DNA of 64,000 nucleotides from CAVSUR01 sp963731285 (GTDB taxonomy: Bacteria; Actinomycetota; Actinomycetes; Streptosporangiales; Streptosporangiaceae). The first letter of the stretch is position 1. Every line of letters begins with the position of its first letter. A model generated the notes under the pieces. The model was not told the DNA's origin and did no database searches. It saw only the letters and a list, made by a program, of their open reading frames with translations. The translations under genes and the position numbers were made by a program. This document shows positions 19,131 to 29,879 of the stretch, one piece after another. The DNA lies in the NCBI GenBank assembly GCA_963731285.1, contig CAVSUR010000001.1, forward strand, positions 558,001 to 622,000, read 5' to 3'.

Positions 19131-21092
19131 CTCGGGCCGCCCGCCGGCGACGGCGGGGCGTCCCGCGGGCTGCCGCGCCAGCGGACCGCGGCCGGCCAGG
19201 CCGCCCGGCCCGGCGCGGTCACCCGGCCCGGCGCGGACACCCGGCCCGGCGCAGGCGCTGCGGCCGCCCCGCTCCCGGCCGACGGGGAGCAGAGTGCGGC
19301 CGGACCAGCCGGCGGGCGGCGCGGCGGCCTCGACCCCGACCAGCAGGCAGCAGTCGAGCTGCCGGGACCGGTAATGATCATCGCAGGCCCGGGCACCGGC
19401 AAGACCCGCGTTCTGACCAGCCGGATCGCCCGGCAGGTGGCCGACCTCGGCGTCGCGCCGCAGGCCTGCGTGGCCCTGGCCTTCACCCGCCGGGCGGCCG
19501 GCGAGATGCGCGCCCGGCTGGCTGTGCTGCTTCCCGGCCAGGCGGCCGGCGTCACCGTCACGACCTTCCACGGGCTCGGGCTGACGATCCTGCGTGAGCA
19601 CCCCGGCCCGGCCGGGCTGGCCGCGGGCTTCGAGGTCGCGGCGGAACCGGCCCGGATCGCAGCGGCTGCCGAGCTGACCGGATCCGAGCGCGCCGGACGG
19701 CGGCTGATCACGGCCGCGGCCACCGATCCCAGCGCACGGCAGGACCTGGCCGCGGCGCTGGCGGCCCGGAACGTGGTGGACTTCGACGGGCTCATCGAGC
19801 TTCCCGCCGCGCTGCTGGAGCGCGACCCGGCGCTGGCTCGTGAGCTGCGTAATCGCTGGACGCACATCAGCGTGGACGAGTACCAGGACATCGACCACGG
19901 CCAGTACCGGCTGCTGCGGCTGCTGGCCGGCGACGGCCGCGGGCTGACCGTGATCGGCGACCCGGATCAGGCGATCTATGGCTTCCGCGGGGCCGACGTG
20001 CGCTTCTTCCTGGAGTTCGGCCGGGACTACCCCGGAGCCCGCACCCAGCAGCTAACCCGCGGCTACCGGTCGACCCAGCGGATCGTCAGCGCCGCCGTGC
20101 AGGCCATCGCGCCCGACACCCTGGTGCCGGGCCGGGCCCTGCGCGCCGCCGCCGGCGACGGCCCGGCACTGGTCTTCCACCAGGCGGCGGACGAGCACGC
20201 CGAGGCAGCCTGGATTGCGCGGGCCATCGACCGGCTGCTCGGCGGCGCCTCGTTCCACTCACTGGACAGCGGCCGGGCCGGGCCGGACGGGCACGACGGG
20301 CTCAGCCTGGCCGATATTGCCGTGCTGTACCGGACCGACGCGCAGGCCGAGCCGCTGGGACAGGCCCTGGACCGGGCCGGCCTGCCGCTGCGCAAGGGCT
20401 CGCATGACCGGCTCGGGCGCCGCACCGCGGTGCCCGAGATCGTCTGCGAGATGCGGCTGGCCGATCCGGCTGCCGGCCCGGCTGCCGGCCAGTCCGCTCA
20501 GCCGGGCGGCCATCTGGCGGCGGCCGGCCACGCGCCAGCCCCTTCGGTCGCGGACCGGCTGAGCTTGGCGGTGCGGCGGCTGGCCGCCCGCGCCCCGGCG
20601 GCTGGCACCGCCGGGCCCGCACCCGCCGCAGCCGACTACCGCACGGCCGGGGAGCTGCTGGCCCCGCTGGCCCGGCAGTGCGCCGCAGACGTGGACCGGT
20701 TCTGCACCGAGATCGCGCTCGGCGCCGAGGCGGACGCGCTCGACCCGCGCGCGGATGCGATCACCCTGCTGACCCTGCATGCCGCCAAGGGGCTGGAATT
20801 CGAGGTCGTGTTCCTGGCGGGCTGCGAGCAGGGCCTGCTGCCGCTGCGGCTCGCCGGATCGCCGCCGCTGACCGAGGACGACCGGGCGCAGGAGCGGCGG
20901 CTGCTGTTCGTCGGGATGACCCGGGCGCGGGCCCGGCTGCTGCTGACCTGCGCCAGCAGGCGGACCCGGTGGGGCGCAATCCGGACCGCGGGCCCGTCAG
21001 CGTTCCTGGCGGCCGTTGACTCCGGCCTGCTCACCGGGACGGAGCCGGAGCGGCCGCGCCGCCCAGCCCTGCGCCAGCTCCGGCTGCTGTGA
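19080..21092 (+). pseudogene. UvrD/Rep-type helicase, C-terminal half of the split EndoQ-UvrD gene
   Basis: SF1A helicase with all major motifs: Walker A IAGPGTGKTRVL, motif II ISVDEYQDID, motif III TVIGDPDQAIYGFRGAD, motif IV LTRGYRST, motif V TLHAAKGLEFEVVFLAG and motif VI RRLLFVGMTRARARL. The 654 codons after the duplication (19131-21092) are in frame with the upstream EndoQ half once the IS and one repeat copy are removed. GTG 19080, within the duplication, is the first possible start, but no good ribosome site precedes it. A Pro/Ala-rich linker precedes the helicase, so a separate helicase polypeptide is conceivable. Confidence 0.85.
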
Positions 21093-21157
21093 CGCCCGGG
21101 CACCGGTGACTGACCCGGGCCGCGGCGACTGTCCCGGGCCACCCGGCATCCCGCCCG

Positions 21158-21664
21158 CTACAGCCGCAGCAGCATCCGGGTATTGCCCAGCGTGTTCGGC
21201 TTCACCCGGTCGAGGTCCAGGAATTCGGCCACGCCCTCGTCGTAGCTGCGCAGCAGCTCGGCATAGACGTCGGGGCTGGCGGCGGCGGCCCCGCTGATCA
21301 CCTCGAAGCCGCGCCGGGCGAAGAAATCCACCGCGAACGTCAGCACGAAGACCCGGCTCACCCCGATCTCGCGGGCCGTGGCCAGCAGCGCAGCCACGAG
21401 CCGCTGTCCCGCGCCGCGGCCCTGGTGCTTGTCCTGCACCGCAATGGTGCGGATCTCCGCCAGATCCTCCCACATCACGTGCAGCGCCCCGCAGCCGATC
21501 ACCTCACCGCCGGGTGCGCGGCTGCATACCCAGAATTCCTGGATGTCCTCGTACAGGGCCACCGTGGGCTTGTCGAGCAGGCACCCGGAGGCCACGTTCG
21601 CGTTGATGAGGCCGCGGATCGCGGCCACGTCCGGGGTCCGCGCGCGGCGCACCGCGTAGTCCAT
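21158..21664 (-). CDS. argA: Amino-acid N-acetyltransferase, actinobacterial ArgA type
   Basis: GNAT acetyltransferase expected to acetylate glutamate in arginine biosynthesis, like M. tuberculosis Rv2747. The segment VALYEDIQEFWVCSRA and the acetyl-CoA loop VQDKHQGRGAGQRLV are visible. The C-terminus (RVKPNTLGNTRMLLRL) is typical of this stand-alone ArgA. The start is ATG 21664 (MDYAVRRARTPDV) with GAGGG upstream; the longer frame is not supported. 168 residues. One of the few unbroken genes in this part of the window. Confidence 0.85.
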   Translation of the reverse strand: MDYAVRRARTPDVAAIRGLINANVASGCLLDKPTVALYEDIQEFWVCSRAPGGEVIGCGALHVMWEDLAEIRTIAVQDKHQGRGAGQRLVAALLATAREIGVSRVFVLTFAVDFFARRGFEVISGAAAASPDVYAELLRSYDEGVAEFLDLDRVKPNTLGNTRMLLRL

Positions 21665-22034
21665 GATCTGGCTGCCCTCACAGTAGCTCGCCGGGATCCC
21701 GATGGTCACCACGGCGATGACCACGACAGCATGGCGAACGCGGCTCAGCCCTGGCAATTCGGCGGTCAGCGCCGGGTTACCGCACAAGTACGGTGGCCCG
21801 GCTGCCCGGCCGGTCTGATTTGGCGCCCATCACATGCAGATCACGCATTCTATTAAACCGCCAGTTACCCGCACTGAACTGCGCAGACGCGAGCGATGAA
21901 CGGCTGCGGGCCAGGACCGCCCGGCGGCGGCGGGGCCGGCGGCGGGGCATCGTCTCATACCGGTAAGGGCGGCACGGCAAAACTTTTCCAGTCAGCCAAC
22001 GGTCATCGTCACGTTGCATTAATGTCCATCGCTG
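21665..22034. other. Intergenic region before the riboswitch
   Basis: About 370 bp between divergent argA and the riboswitch leader, with no credible gene. It should hold both promoters. A locally AT-richer patch (TTCTATTAAA near 21848-21857) is the best candidate for a -10-containing segment, but I cannot assign it. Confidence 0.4.
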
Positions 22035-22225
22035 TACCCCCCGTCACGCCAGTCACGGCGCGGCGGGCGGAACGAACGCCGAGTTCCTGGCCGTGCCAGG
22101 GAGCCGGAGACTCACTCATCCCCGGGGTGAATCGACGGCCCGGCCGCCCGGCATGGTCCGGGCCGCGGCGTAGGCGCCTCCGGCCCGGACCCGTCAGCTA
22201 ACCCGGGCAGGCGGCGAAGGAGAGG
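22035..22225 (+). ncRNA. Cyclic di-AMP riboswitch (ydaO/yuaA type), approximate limits
   Basis: The leader of the NlpC/P60 gene has the conserved ydaO blocks: GGGGTGAATCGAC near 22124, then CCGTCAGCTAACCCGGG at 22191-22207, followed by GGCGAAGGAGAGG, which also carries the ribosome site. In actinobacteria this riboswitch typically precedes cell-wall hydrolase genes and turns them off when c-di-AMP is high. The 5' limit is estimated from the start of the paired region, not determined. Confidence 0.85.
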
Positions 22226-22235
22226 GGACCTCAGG

Positions 22236-23290
22236 GTGGAGCGCTTGCCAGCGGGCGGCCCTGGGCGGCCGCATGCCGCGCGCGCCCGGCGCCGGATCAG
22301 GCCGCACCGGACGTGGGGCCGGGCGGTCTTGCTGACCGGCGCCGCCGGCCTGGCCGCCGTGGCGCTCCCCGCGACCGCGGCCAGCCCGGCATCGGCGGCC
22401 GTGCCGCGGAGCCTGAAACAGACACTGGCCAAGGCTGACAGGCTGTCGAACGAGATCGACAGCCTGGGTCAGCAGGCGGACGGGCTGAAGATCCAGCTGG
22501 CTCAGGCGCACCGCGAGGTCAAGATCGCGCGCCAGACGCAGCAACGGGACGAGAAGCTGCTCGGGGCGAGCCGGGCCGCCGTCGGCCAGGTCGCCGCCGT
22601 CGGCTACATGAGCGGCGGCGTCAGCACCGACGCTGCAGCTGCTGCAGGCCACCGCCCCGCAGACGCTGCTGAACCGTGCCTGCGATCATGATGCAGCTGC
22701 AGAAGCAAAACGGCGACAAGGTGACCGCCGTGCAGGCTGCGCAGGCAGCCGCCCGCCGGGCTCAGCTGACCGCGGTGCAGGAGAGCCGCCACGCCGCGCA
22801 GCTCGCCGTCGCGCTCAGGGCCAAGGCCGGCCAAGATCCAGGCTAAGGAGAACGTGCTGAACAGCAGCGCGTTCAGCCAGGCGCTGGCTGTCTACCAGCG
22901 GACCGGCGTGTACCCGAACATCACGGTGGGCGGCAGCTCCATCGGCGCCCAGGCGCTGCGCTACGCGCTGACCCGGCTCGGCGACCCGTACGTCTGGGGT
23001 GCCGCAGGCCCGAGCGCCTTCGACTGCTCGGGCCTGGTGCTGTGGTCCTACGCCCAGGTCGGCATCCAGCCTCGATCATTTCACCGGGGACCAGTGGAAC
23101 GAGGGCCAGCACATCCCGCCGCAGCCAGCTCCAGCCGGGTGACCTGGTCTTCTTCTTCCCCGACATCAGCCACGTCGGCATGTATGTGGGCCACGGCCTG
23201 ATGGTGGACGCGCCGACCTTCGGCCAGCCGGTGCAGATCCAGCCGATCTACTGGAGCGCCTTCGTGGGCGCGGTCCGCATCGTCGGCCTG
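22236..23290 (+). CDS. NlpC/P60-family cell-wall hydrolase (RipA-like), frameshifted in this sequence
   Basis: Secreted peptidoglycan endopeptidase. It has an Arg-rich signal peptide with a hydrophobic core (VLLTGAAGLAAVALPATA), a coiled-coil region (KADRLSNEIDSLGQQAD) and a C-terminal NlpC/P60 domain. That domain has the catalytic Cys in AFDCSGLVLWSY and the His in SHVGMYVGHG. The pieces lie in different frames, with shifts near 22630, 22680, 22830 and 23070, so the true gene is probably intact. The start is GTG 22236 after AAGGAGAGG. It is regulated by the c-di-AMP riboswitch. The end is approximate and overlaps the convergent lysS. Confidence 0.8.
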
Positions 23291-24824
23291 AGGCGCCCGC
23301 CCGCCTCGCGCCCGGCTCCTCGGCGGACCGGGGTCAGGATCGGCTTGACCAGCGGGAACAGCACCGTCTCGCGAATGCTCGGCGCCGGTCAGCATGATGA
23401 TCATCCGGTCGATGCCCATGCCCATGCCGCCGCTCGGCGGCATCCCGTACTCCAGGGCCCGCAGGAAATCCTCGTCCAGCTGCATCGCCTCGGCGTCGCC
23501 GCCCGCAGCCAGCAGGGACTGCTCGGTCAGCCGCCTGCGCTGCTCGGCGGGGTCCACCAGCTCGGAGTAGGCGGTGGCGATCTCGGTGCCGAACGCGACC
23601 AGGTCCCACTTCTCCGCCAGCCGCGGGTCGCTGCGGTGCTGGCGGGTCAGCGGCGCGACCTCCACCGGGAAGTCCAGGTAGAAGGTCGGGCCGACGGTGC
23701 GGGCCTCGACCAGATGCTCATAGAGCTCGAGCACCACCTGCGCCCGGTTCCAGCCGGGCTGCAGCTCGACCGCGGCCGCGGCGGCCATCTTGCGCAGCGC
23801 CCCATGCTCGGTGTCCGGCGTGATCTGCTCGCCCAGAGTCTCGGACAGCGCGCCGTAGACGGTTCGCCGAGGGCCATTCACCGCCGATGTCGAACTCCGT
23901 GCCGTCGGGCCTGCGCACGACGGTCCCGCCCAGGCCGGCCCGGGCCGACGCCTGGATCAGCTGCTGGGTGAGCACGGCCATGGTCCCGTAGTCGCCGTAG
24001 GCCTCGTAGGCCTCCAGCATGGTGAACTCCGGGTTGTGGGTGGCGTCGGCGCCCTCGTTGCGGAAGATCCGCCCGATCTCGTAGACCCGCTCGATCCCGC
24101 CGACGACCAGCCGCTTGAGGTAGAGCTCGAGCGCGATGCGCAGGTAGAGCTCCATGTTGTAGGCGTTCATGTGGGTGACGAACGGCCGCGCGTTGGCCCC
24201 GCCGTGCAGGGTCTGCAAGACCGGCGTCTCGGCCTCCAGGTAGCCGCGGGCGTGCAGCTCCTCCCGGATCGCCCGGGTCACCGCCGCCCGCAGCTCGGCC
24301 ATCTGCCGCGCCTGCGGGTTCATGATCAAGTCGAGCGTAGCGCTGCCGCACCCGGGCCTGCGGGTCGGCCAGTCCCTTGTGCTTGTCCGGCAGCGGCCGC
24401 ACCGCCTTCGAGGTGAGCGCGAACGAGTCAGCGAGTACCGACAGCTCGCCGCGCCGGGAGGAGACGACTTCGCCCTGCACCCCGATCTGGTCCCCGAGGT
24501 CGATGTCCCGCTTCCAGCCGGCCAGTGCCCGCTCGCCCACCCGGTTCTGCGAGATCATGACCTGGATCTCGCCGGTGCCGTCCCTGATGGTCGCGAAGCA
24601 CAGCTTGCCGCCGTTGCGGTACAGCATCGACCCGTCCGGTCACGCCGACCCGCTCGCCGGTCTGCGGCGTCGGGCGGCAGGTCCGGATAGCGCTCCCGGA
24701 CCTGCGCGATGGTGTCGGTGCGCGGGAAGCCGACCGGATAGGGCTCGGTTCCCGCCGTCCGCAGGCGGGCAAGCTTGTCCAGCCGCACCTGCATCTGCTC
24801 GGGAACGTCAGGGTCATCGATCAC
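23248..24824 (-). CDS. lysS: Lysyl-tRNA synthetase, class II (frameshifted in this sequence)
   Basis: Charges tRNA-Lys. The N-terminal OB fold (ARLRTAGTEPYP, then GKLCFATIRDGTGEIQVM) and class II core are visible: FVTHMNAYNMELYLRIA, the motif 2 segment ERVYEIGRIFRNEGADATHNPEFTM (split here by position: 24045-24100), and the motif 3 segment PPSGGMGMGIDRM. These lie in four frames with shifts near 24640, 24330, 23870 and 23385. After the last shift the protein ends at a TAG at 23248. The gene is essential, so a sequence error is the likely cause. The start is ATG 24824. Confidence 0.9.
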
Positions 24825-24876
24825 CTGCCCGAGGCTACCGGGCGGGGCACCGCGATAACGGCGGACGCCGCCCGGG

Positions 24877-25663
24877 CTAGGGCACGTTGCGCTCGTAGAT
24901 GAGCCGCAGGCCGATCAGTGTAAGCCACGGCTCGTAGGCGTCGATGACGCCGACCTCGTCGATGACCAGCGGGGCCAGCCCGCCGGTGGCGATGATCGTG
25001 ACCGAGTCCGGGTCGGCGGGCGCGAGCTCGGCCGCCATCCGGGTGGCGATGCCCTCGACCTGGCCGGCGAAGCCGAAGATGATGCCCGGACTGAAGCGCC
25101 TCGACGGTGTTCTTGCCGATGACCCGGGCCGGCCGGGCCAGCTCGACCTTGAGCAGCTGGGCGGCCCGGCGGGACAGCGCGTCGACAGAGATCTCGATGC
25201 CAGGAGCGAGCGCGCCGCCGACGAACTCGCCGCGCTCGCTGACCGCGTCGAAGTTGGTGGACGTGCCGAAGTCGACGACGATCGCCGGGCCGCCGTACAG
25301 GTGCACGGCGGCCGCGGCGTTCATGATCCGGTCGCTGCCGACCTCCTTCGGATTGTCCATCCGCACCGGCACCCCGGTCTTGATGCCCGGCTCCACGATG
25401 ACCGCCGGGACGTCGCCGTAGTACCGGCGGCACATCTCCCGCATCTCGTGCAGCACGGACGGTACCGTCGAGCACAGCGCGATGCCGCTGATGTCCGGCT
25501 CGCGGCCCAGCCGGCTCTGCTCGAGCAGGCCCTGCATCACCACCGCCAGCTCGTCTGCGGTCCGGTCCGGGTCGGTGGCGATCCGCCAGTGCTCGGCCAC
25601 GTCCTCGCCGTCGAGGATGCCGAGCACCGTGTTGGTGTTACCGACGTCGATCGCAAGCAGCAT
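24877..25663 (-). CDS. coaX: Type III pantothenate kinase (one frameshift)
   Basis: First step of coenzyme A synthesis. The N-terminal LLAIDVGNTNTVLGI is the ATP-binding ASKHA motif; GSDRIMNAAAA and VVDFGTSTNFD are also diagnostic. One extra base near 25093 shifts the frame after NTVEALQSG; the continuation (FGFAGQVEGIATRM, then IATGGLAP) is found in the next frame and ends at 24877. The ATG at 25663 follows GGGAGAG. Its start overlaps the panC end, as expected for a pan/coa operon. Confidence 0.9.
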
Positions 25664-26544
25664 GACTCTCCCGGTCATCTGCGCGCCGATGCACGAGCTC
25701 GGCGTTGTCGATCAGCCGGGTCGATCCGACCCGCACCGCGGCCAGCAGCAGCGCCGGTCCTGCGTAGCCCCCGCCCGCCTCGGCGAACGTGGCCGGGTCG
25801 GCGAGCGCCAGGTAGTCGCGGCGCACCGGCGGATCCGCGGCGGCCGCGGCCGCCAGCACGGCCGCAGCCGCGGCCCGCACCGCGTCCGGGCCCTCGCCCG
25901 CGGCGGCGGATCCGGCCCGCAGCGCGCGCGGCAGCGCCAGCGCGAGCAGCCCGCTCGGGCGCCGACAGGTACGCATTGCGGCTGGATGAGGCCAGGCCAT
26001 CCGGGTCCCGGACGATCGGCGCGGCCGCGATCCGCACGGCCAGGTCCAGGTCGGCGGACATCCGCCGGATCAGCGCCAGCTGCTGCGCGTCCTTCTGGCC
26101 GAAGACCGCGATGTCCGGGCGGATCAGCTGGAACAGCTTCAGCACCACGGTCAGCACGCCGGCGAAGAAGCCGGGGCGGCTCGTGCCCTCCAGCACCCGG
26201 CCCATCGGCCCCGGGCTGACCGTGATCATCTGCTCCGCCGGGTACATCTGCTCCTGCCCGGGCGCGAAGACCGCCGCCGCGCCTTCGGCCGCGCAGACCG
26301 CCATGTCCGCCTCCAGCGCCCGCGGGTAGCGGTCGAAGTCCTCGCCGGGACCGAACTGCAGCGGGTTGACGAACACGGAGACCACCACGCTGCCCCCGGG
26401 GCGGGCGAGCTCGCGGGCCCGCCGCAGCAGCAACCGGTGCCCGTCATGCAGCGCGCCCATGGTGGGGACCAGGACGACCGGGGACGGCAGCGCGGCCCGG
26501 ACCGCGCACAGGCCCATCCGGGTCCGGGCCAGCACCGGGATCAT
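25638..26544 (-). CDS. panC: Pantothenate synthetase (one frameshift)
   Basis: Joins pantoate and beta-alanine. Family motifs present: VPTMGALHDGH, VFVNPLQFGPGEDF, TVVLKLFQLIRPD, FGQKDAQQLALIRRM. The frame shifts near 25960 after SSRNAYLS, and the C-terminal part (DYLALADPATF, then RLIDNAELV) continues in the next frame to 25638. No panD lies between panC and coaX, where it sits in some relatives. ATG 26544 overlaps the upstream stop by 4 bp (ATGA). Confidence 0.9.
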
Positions 26545-27467
26545 GCCGAGCCCCCGGAGAGCACGCCGAGCAGGCGCTGGGCGTCGGCGGCGGCCAGCAT
26601 GCCGGCCGCCAGGGCACGGTCGGCGGTGAGCCGGGCCAGCGCCAGGTAGGCGGGCAGCGCTTCGGGGGCCGACGCCCGCAGCGCGGCCACATGCCCGGCC
26701 ACGGTGTCCGCGTCGCCGCGCGCCACCGGGCCGGTCAGGGCGCCGTCGCCCAGCCGCAGCGCGTTGTCCAGCGCCGCGGACAGCAGCGGGCCGAGCATCC
26801 GGGCAGGCTCGGATACCCCGGCGTCGCGCAGCAGGTCGGCCGCCTGGGTGACCAGCGTGACCAGGTGGTTGGCCGACCCCGCCAGCGCGGCGTGGTAGAG
26901 GCCGCGGCGGCTCTCCTCGATGACCACCGGCTCGCCGCCCATCTCCACGACCAGCGCCTGCGCGACCGGCAGCAGCGGCGCCGGGGCGGTGACGCCGAAG
27001 CTGACCCCGGCCAGCCGGTCGACGTCGTCGGGCCGGCCGGTGAACGTCATCACCGGGTGCATGGCCAGCGGCAGGGCGCCGCGCCGGACGGCCGGCTCGA
27101 GCACGGCGATGCCGTGCCGGCCGCTCGCGTGCGCCAGCAGCTTGCCCTCGACTTCGGCGCCCGTCGCGGCCAGCCCGGCCACCAGGCCGGGCAGCACGTC
27201 GTCGGGCACGGTCAGCAGCACCAGGCCGGCCGCCGCGACGACCTGCTCGGGCCGCTCGACCGCCGTGCCGGGCAGCCGCAGCCGGAGCCGCTGCACCGAC
27301 TCGGCAGAGATCGCTGACGCGGCCACGACCTGGTGGCCGGCCCGGGTCAGCGCGGCGGCCAGCGCGGTGCCCACCCGGCCGGCCCCGACCACGCCGACCC
27401 GGAGCGGCGCCGGGTGCGGTCCGTCCCGGCCGGGCACAGGCCCCGTGCCGGGATCATCGTTTCGCAT
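26541..27467 (-). CDS. Rossmann-like and DUF2520 domain protein
   Basis: 308 residues with an N-terminal dinucleotide-binding fold (GVVGAGRVGTALAAALTRAG) and a C-terminal helical DUF2520 domain containing GSANHLVTLVTQA. It is related to ketopantoate-reductase-like and F420-dependent NADP reductases. In actinobacteria it is commonly found just before panC, which suggests a role in pantothenate synthesis, though this is not proven. The gene is intact and translationally coupled to panC. Confidence 0.85.
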   Translation of the reverse strand: MRNDDPGTGPVPGRDGPHPAPLRVGVVGAGRVGTALAAALTRAGHQVVAASAISAESVQRLRLRLPGTAVERPEQVVAAAGLVLLTVPDDVLPGLVAGLAATGAEVEGKLLAHASGRHGIAVLEPAVRRGALPLAMHPVMTFTGRPDDVDRLAGVSFGVTAPAPLLPVAQALVVEMGGEPVVIEESRRGLYHAALAGSANHLVTLVTQAADLLRDAGVSEPARMLGPLLSAALDNALRLGDGALTGPVARGDADTVAGHVAALRASAPEALPAYLALARLTADRALAAGMLAAADAQRLLGVLSGGSA

Positions 27468-27541
27468 CTCGTTCCAGTCCTCGCCGGGTACCGGACGGCC
27501 ACGATGAGCATAGTGGCGGAGGCCGCCGCAGACGCGGTGGC

Positions 27542-28019
27542 CTAGTGCCAGTCCGGCGGGACCCAGGACCCGGGCGGCTCGTCCCGGGTGGCTCGGGCGC
27601 GCGGCAGCACCGCTCCAGGTACAGCGCGGCCGCGGCGAGGGCCACAGCGGCGGCCAGGGTGGCCGCCGCGGCGAACGCGTCGTGCGCGCGGCACCGCCTT
27701 GCCCAGCTGGCCGGCGACGTAGCCGCCGAACCCGCGGCCAGGCCGCCGGAACCGCTGCCGCCGCCGAGCTGGCCTTGGCCAGCGCGGCCGATCCTGGCCA
27801 CGGCGATGGGCTCGAGCGGCTTGCCCGGCGGCCGCTCATCCTGGGCCACCAGGTTGCGCCGATCGACAGCCTCGCCGACGGCCAGCAGCGACCAGCGCCG
27901 GCATCGCCGTCCACGGCAGCGGCGGCAGGCTGGCGAAGGCCGCCCGCACGGCCAGCCACGCGACGGCCGCGCAGACGACGGCCGACGGCCAGCAGGGTGC
28001 GGAGCCGGGTCGGCCTCAC
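27542..28019 (-). CDS. DUF3180 family membrane protein (frameshifted)
   Basis: Short actinobacterial membrane protein found after folK. It begins with GTG (MRPTRLRTLLAVG). Further pieces, NLVAQDERPPGKPLEPIAVAR and FAAAATLAAAVALAAAALYL (second hydrophobic segment), lie in other frames. There are at least three shifts between 27640 and 27990. The start overlaps the folK stop as GTGA. Function unknown. Confidence 0.75.
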
Positions 28020-28570
28020 GGTTCCGCCTGCCGTCCGGCCGCGCCGCTGATCCGCAGCCGGGCGCCGGGCACCGCGCCGCACGCCCGGCGCCGTGCCGGT
28101 CCGCAGGCCGCGAGCAGGTCCGCGATCGGGCCGTGGCCGGGGATCTCGCGCGTCGGGCTCGATGTCGTGCCAGGGCGCCAGCACGAAGGCCCGCTCGTGC
28201 GCCCGCGGATGCGGCAGGGTCAGCACCGGGTCGGCGCTGATCTCGTCGCCGTAGACGATGATGTCCACGTCCAGGGTCCGCGGACCCCACCGCTGCGCCC
28301 GGACCCGGTGCAGCGCTGCCTCGGCGGCCTGGCAGCGGCGCCAGCAGCGCGCGGGCGGGCAGCGCGGTCACGGCCGAGCAGCACGGCGTTCAGGTAGTCG
28401 GGCTGCGGCGGGCCGCCGACCGGGGCGGTCTCGTAGACCGGCGACACCGCCGACGCGGCCCAGCTCCGGGCCGGCCAGCAGCGCGTCCAGCCCGGCCTGC
28501 AGGTTGGCCAGCCGGTCGCCCAGGTTGCTGCCCAGGGCCAGCACCACCTGGCGCGCGCAGGCGGCGTCAC
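28016..28570 (-). CDS. folK: HPPK, 2-amino-4-hydroxy-6-hydroxymethyldihydropteridine pyrophosphokinase (frameshifted)
   Basis: Transfers pyrophosphate to the pterin in folate synthesis. Visible pieces: VVLALGSNLGDRLANLQAGL (N-terminal HPPK motif), VSPVYETAPVGGPPQPDYLN, and MDIIVYGDEISADPVLTLP followed by HPRAHERAFVLAPWHDIEP. They are in three frames. The GTG start near 28570 is inferred from overlap with the folB end; the exact start is uncertain. It overlaps DUF3180 by GTGA. Confidence 0.85.
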
Positions 28571-28933
28571 GCCGCGGCTCCGGCGGATGGTGACGCGTGA
28601 TGTCGGGACGGGCTGCGCCACCGGCGCCTGCGGCTTGTGCACCGTGATCTCCGCCTCGGCGACCGCGGTCATCGGCAGGCAGGCGGCGGCCAGCCGCTGG
28701 GCCAGCGTCTCGATCAGCGCGACCGGCTCGCCGGCGACGATGGCCGCCAGCCGGTCGGCCAGCGCGCCGTAGTCGACGGTCGGCGGCCAGGTCATCGGCC
28801 GCGGCGGCGGCCGTGTGTCCACCCACAGGACGGCGTCGATGACGAATTCCTGCCCGCCGGCGCGCTCGTGTTCGAGGACGCCGTGCCGGCCGAACACCCG
28901 CAGCCCGAGCAGCGAGATCCGGTCCAGGCTCAT
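28567..28933 (-). CDS. folB: Dihydroneopterin aldolase (frameshifted at the 3' end)
   Basis: Folate pathway aldolase/epimerase of about 120 residues. The N-terminus is MSLDRISLLGLRVFGRHGVL, then GQEFVIDAVLWVDTRP, VDYGALADRLAAIV and ITVHKPQAPV, all typical of FolB. The ATG at 28933 overlaps the folP stop (ATGA). The last residues need a shift before 28570, so the 3' end is approximate. Confidence 0.85.
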
Positions 28934-29867
28934 CGTGGCCAGCTCAGCCCGGCCGGCCCGCGTGCGCGGCCAGCCGGGCGCGCCACCCGGCACCCGCACC
29001 GCGTCGGCGTTGCCGGGGACCGCGTGCACCCGCACGCACCAGGCCCCGGCCGGGCGGCCAGCGCGGTCAGCGCGACCGTGGCGTCGTCGCTGGCGGCGAA
29101 CGGCCGGGGCTGCCCGTCCGGCGGCGGCCAGCAGCCGGCCGATGAACCGCTTGCGCGAGGCGCCGACCAGCAGCGGGAAGGTGCCGCCGCCGGCCTGGCG
29201 AGTCGGCCAGCCGGGCCAGCAGGGCCCAGTTGTGCTCGGGCAGCTTGGCGAAGCCGAGCCCGGGATCCACGATGAGCTGGCGCCGGGTCCACCCCCGCCG
29301 CGGCGAGGGCCTGCGACCCGCTGGCCCAGCTCGGCGCGCACCTCGGCGACCACGTCGCGCGTAGACCGCCCGGCGCGTACATGTCGCCGCTGTGGCCGCG
29401 CCAGTGCATGACCACGTAGGGCACGCCCGGTCGCCGGCGACCAGCCCGGCCATCTCCGGGTCGGCCAGCCCGCCGCTGACGTCGTTGACCAGCCGCGCCC
29501 CCGCGTCCAGCGCGCGCGCGGCCACCGCCGCCCGCATGGTGTCGACGCTCACGCGCACCCCGGCCGCGGCCAGCCCGGTGATCACCGGGCAGGACCCGGC
29601 GCAGTTCCTCGGCGGCGGTGATCCGCTGGGCGCCCGGGCCGGGTGGACTCGCCGCCCACGTCGACGAGGTCGGCGCCCTGGGCGGCCAGCTCCAGGCCGT
29701 GGGCGACGGCGGCGTCCGGGTCCAGCCAGGTGCCGCCGTCGGAGAACGAGTCAGGCGTGACGTTGACCACGCCCATCACCAGGCAGCGCCCGGCGCCGCG
29801 GCAGGCCGCGCAGGGCCGGCGCCGGCGGGCGGCCGGCCGTCTCGGCGGGCGGCCGACTCGGCAACCA
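28930..29867 (-). CDS. folP: Dihydropteroate synthase (frameshifted)
   Basis: Condenses p-aminobenzoate with the pterin pyrophosphate; target of sulfonamides. Motifs in separate frames: VMGVVNVTPDSFSDGG, GADLVDVGGESTRPG, VSVDTMRAAVAARALDAG, LVNDVSGGLADPEM, YVVMHWRGHSGDM and LIVDPGLGFAKLPEHNW. At least five shifts fall between 29000 and 29800. The start is inferred at ATG 29867, just beyond the upstream gene's stop. Confidence 0.88.
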
Positions 29868-29879
29868 TGGTCCGCCAGG

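Noticed and set aside
24944..26329. 461-codon plus-strand frame opposite coaX and panC
   Set aside because: Shadow frame opposite two conserved biosynthetic genes; no motif, no ribosome site.
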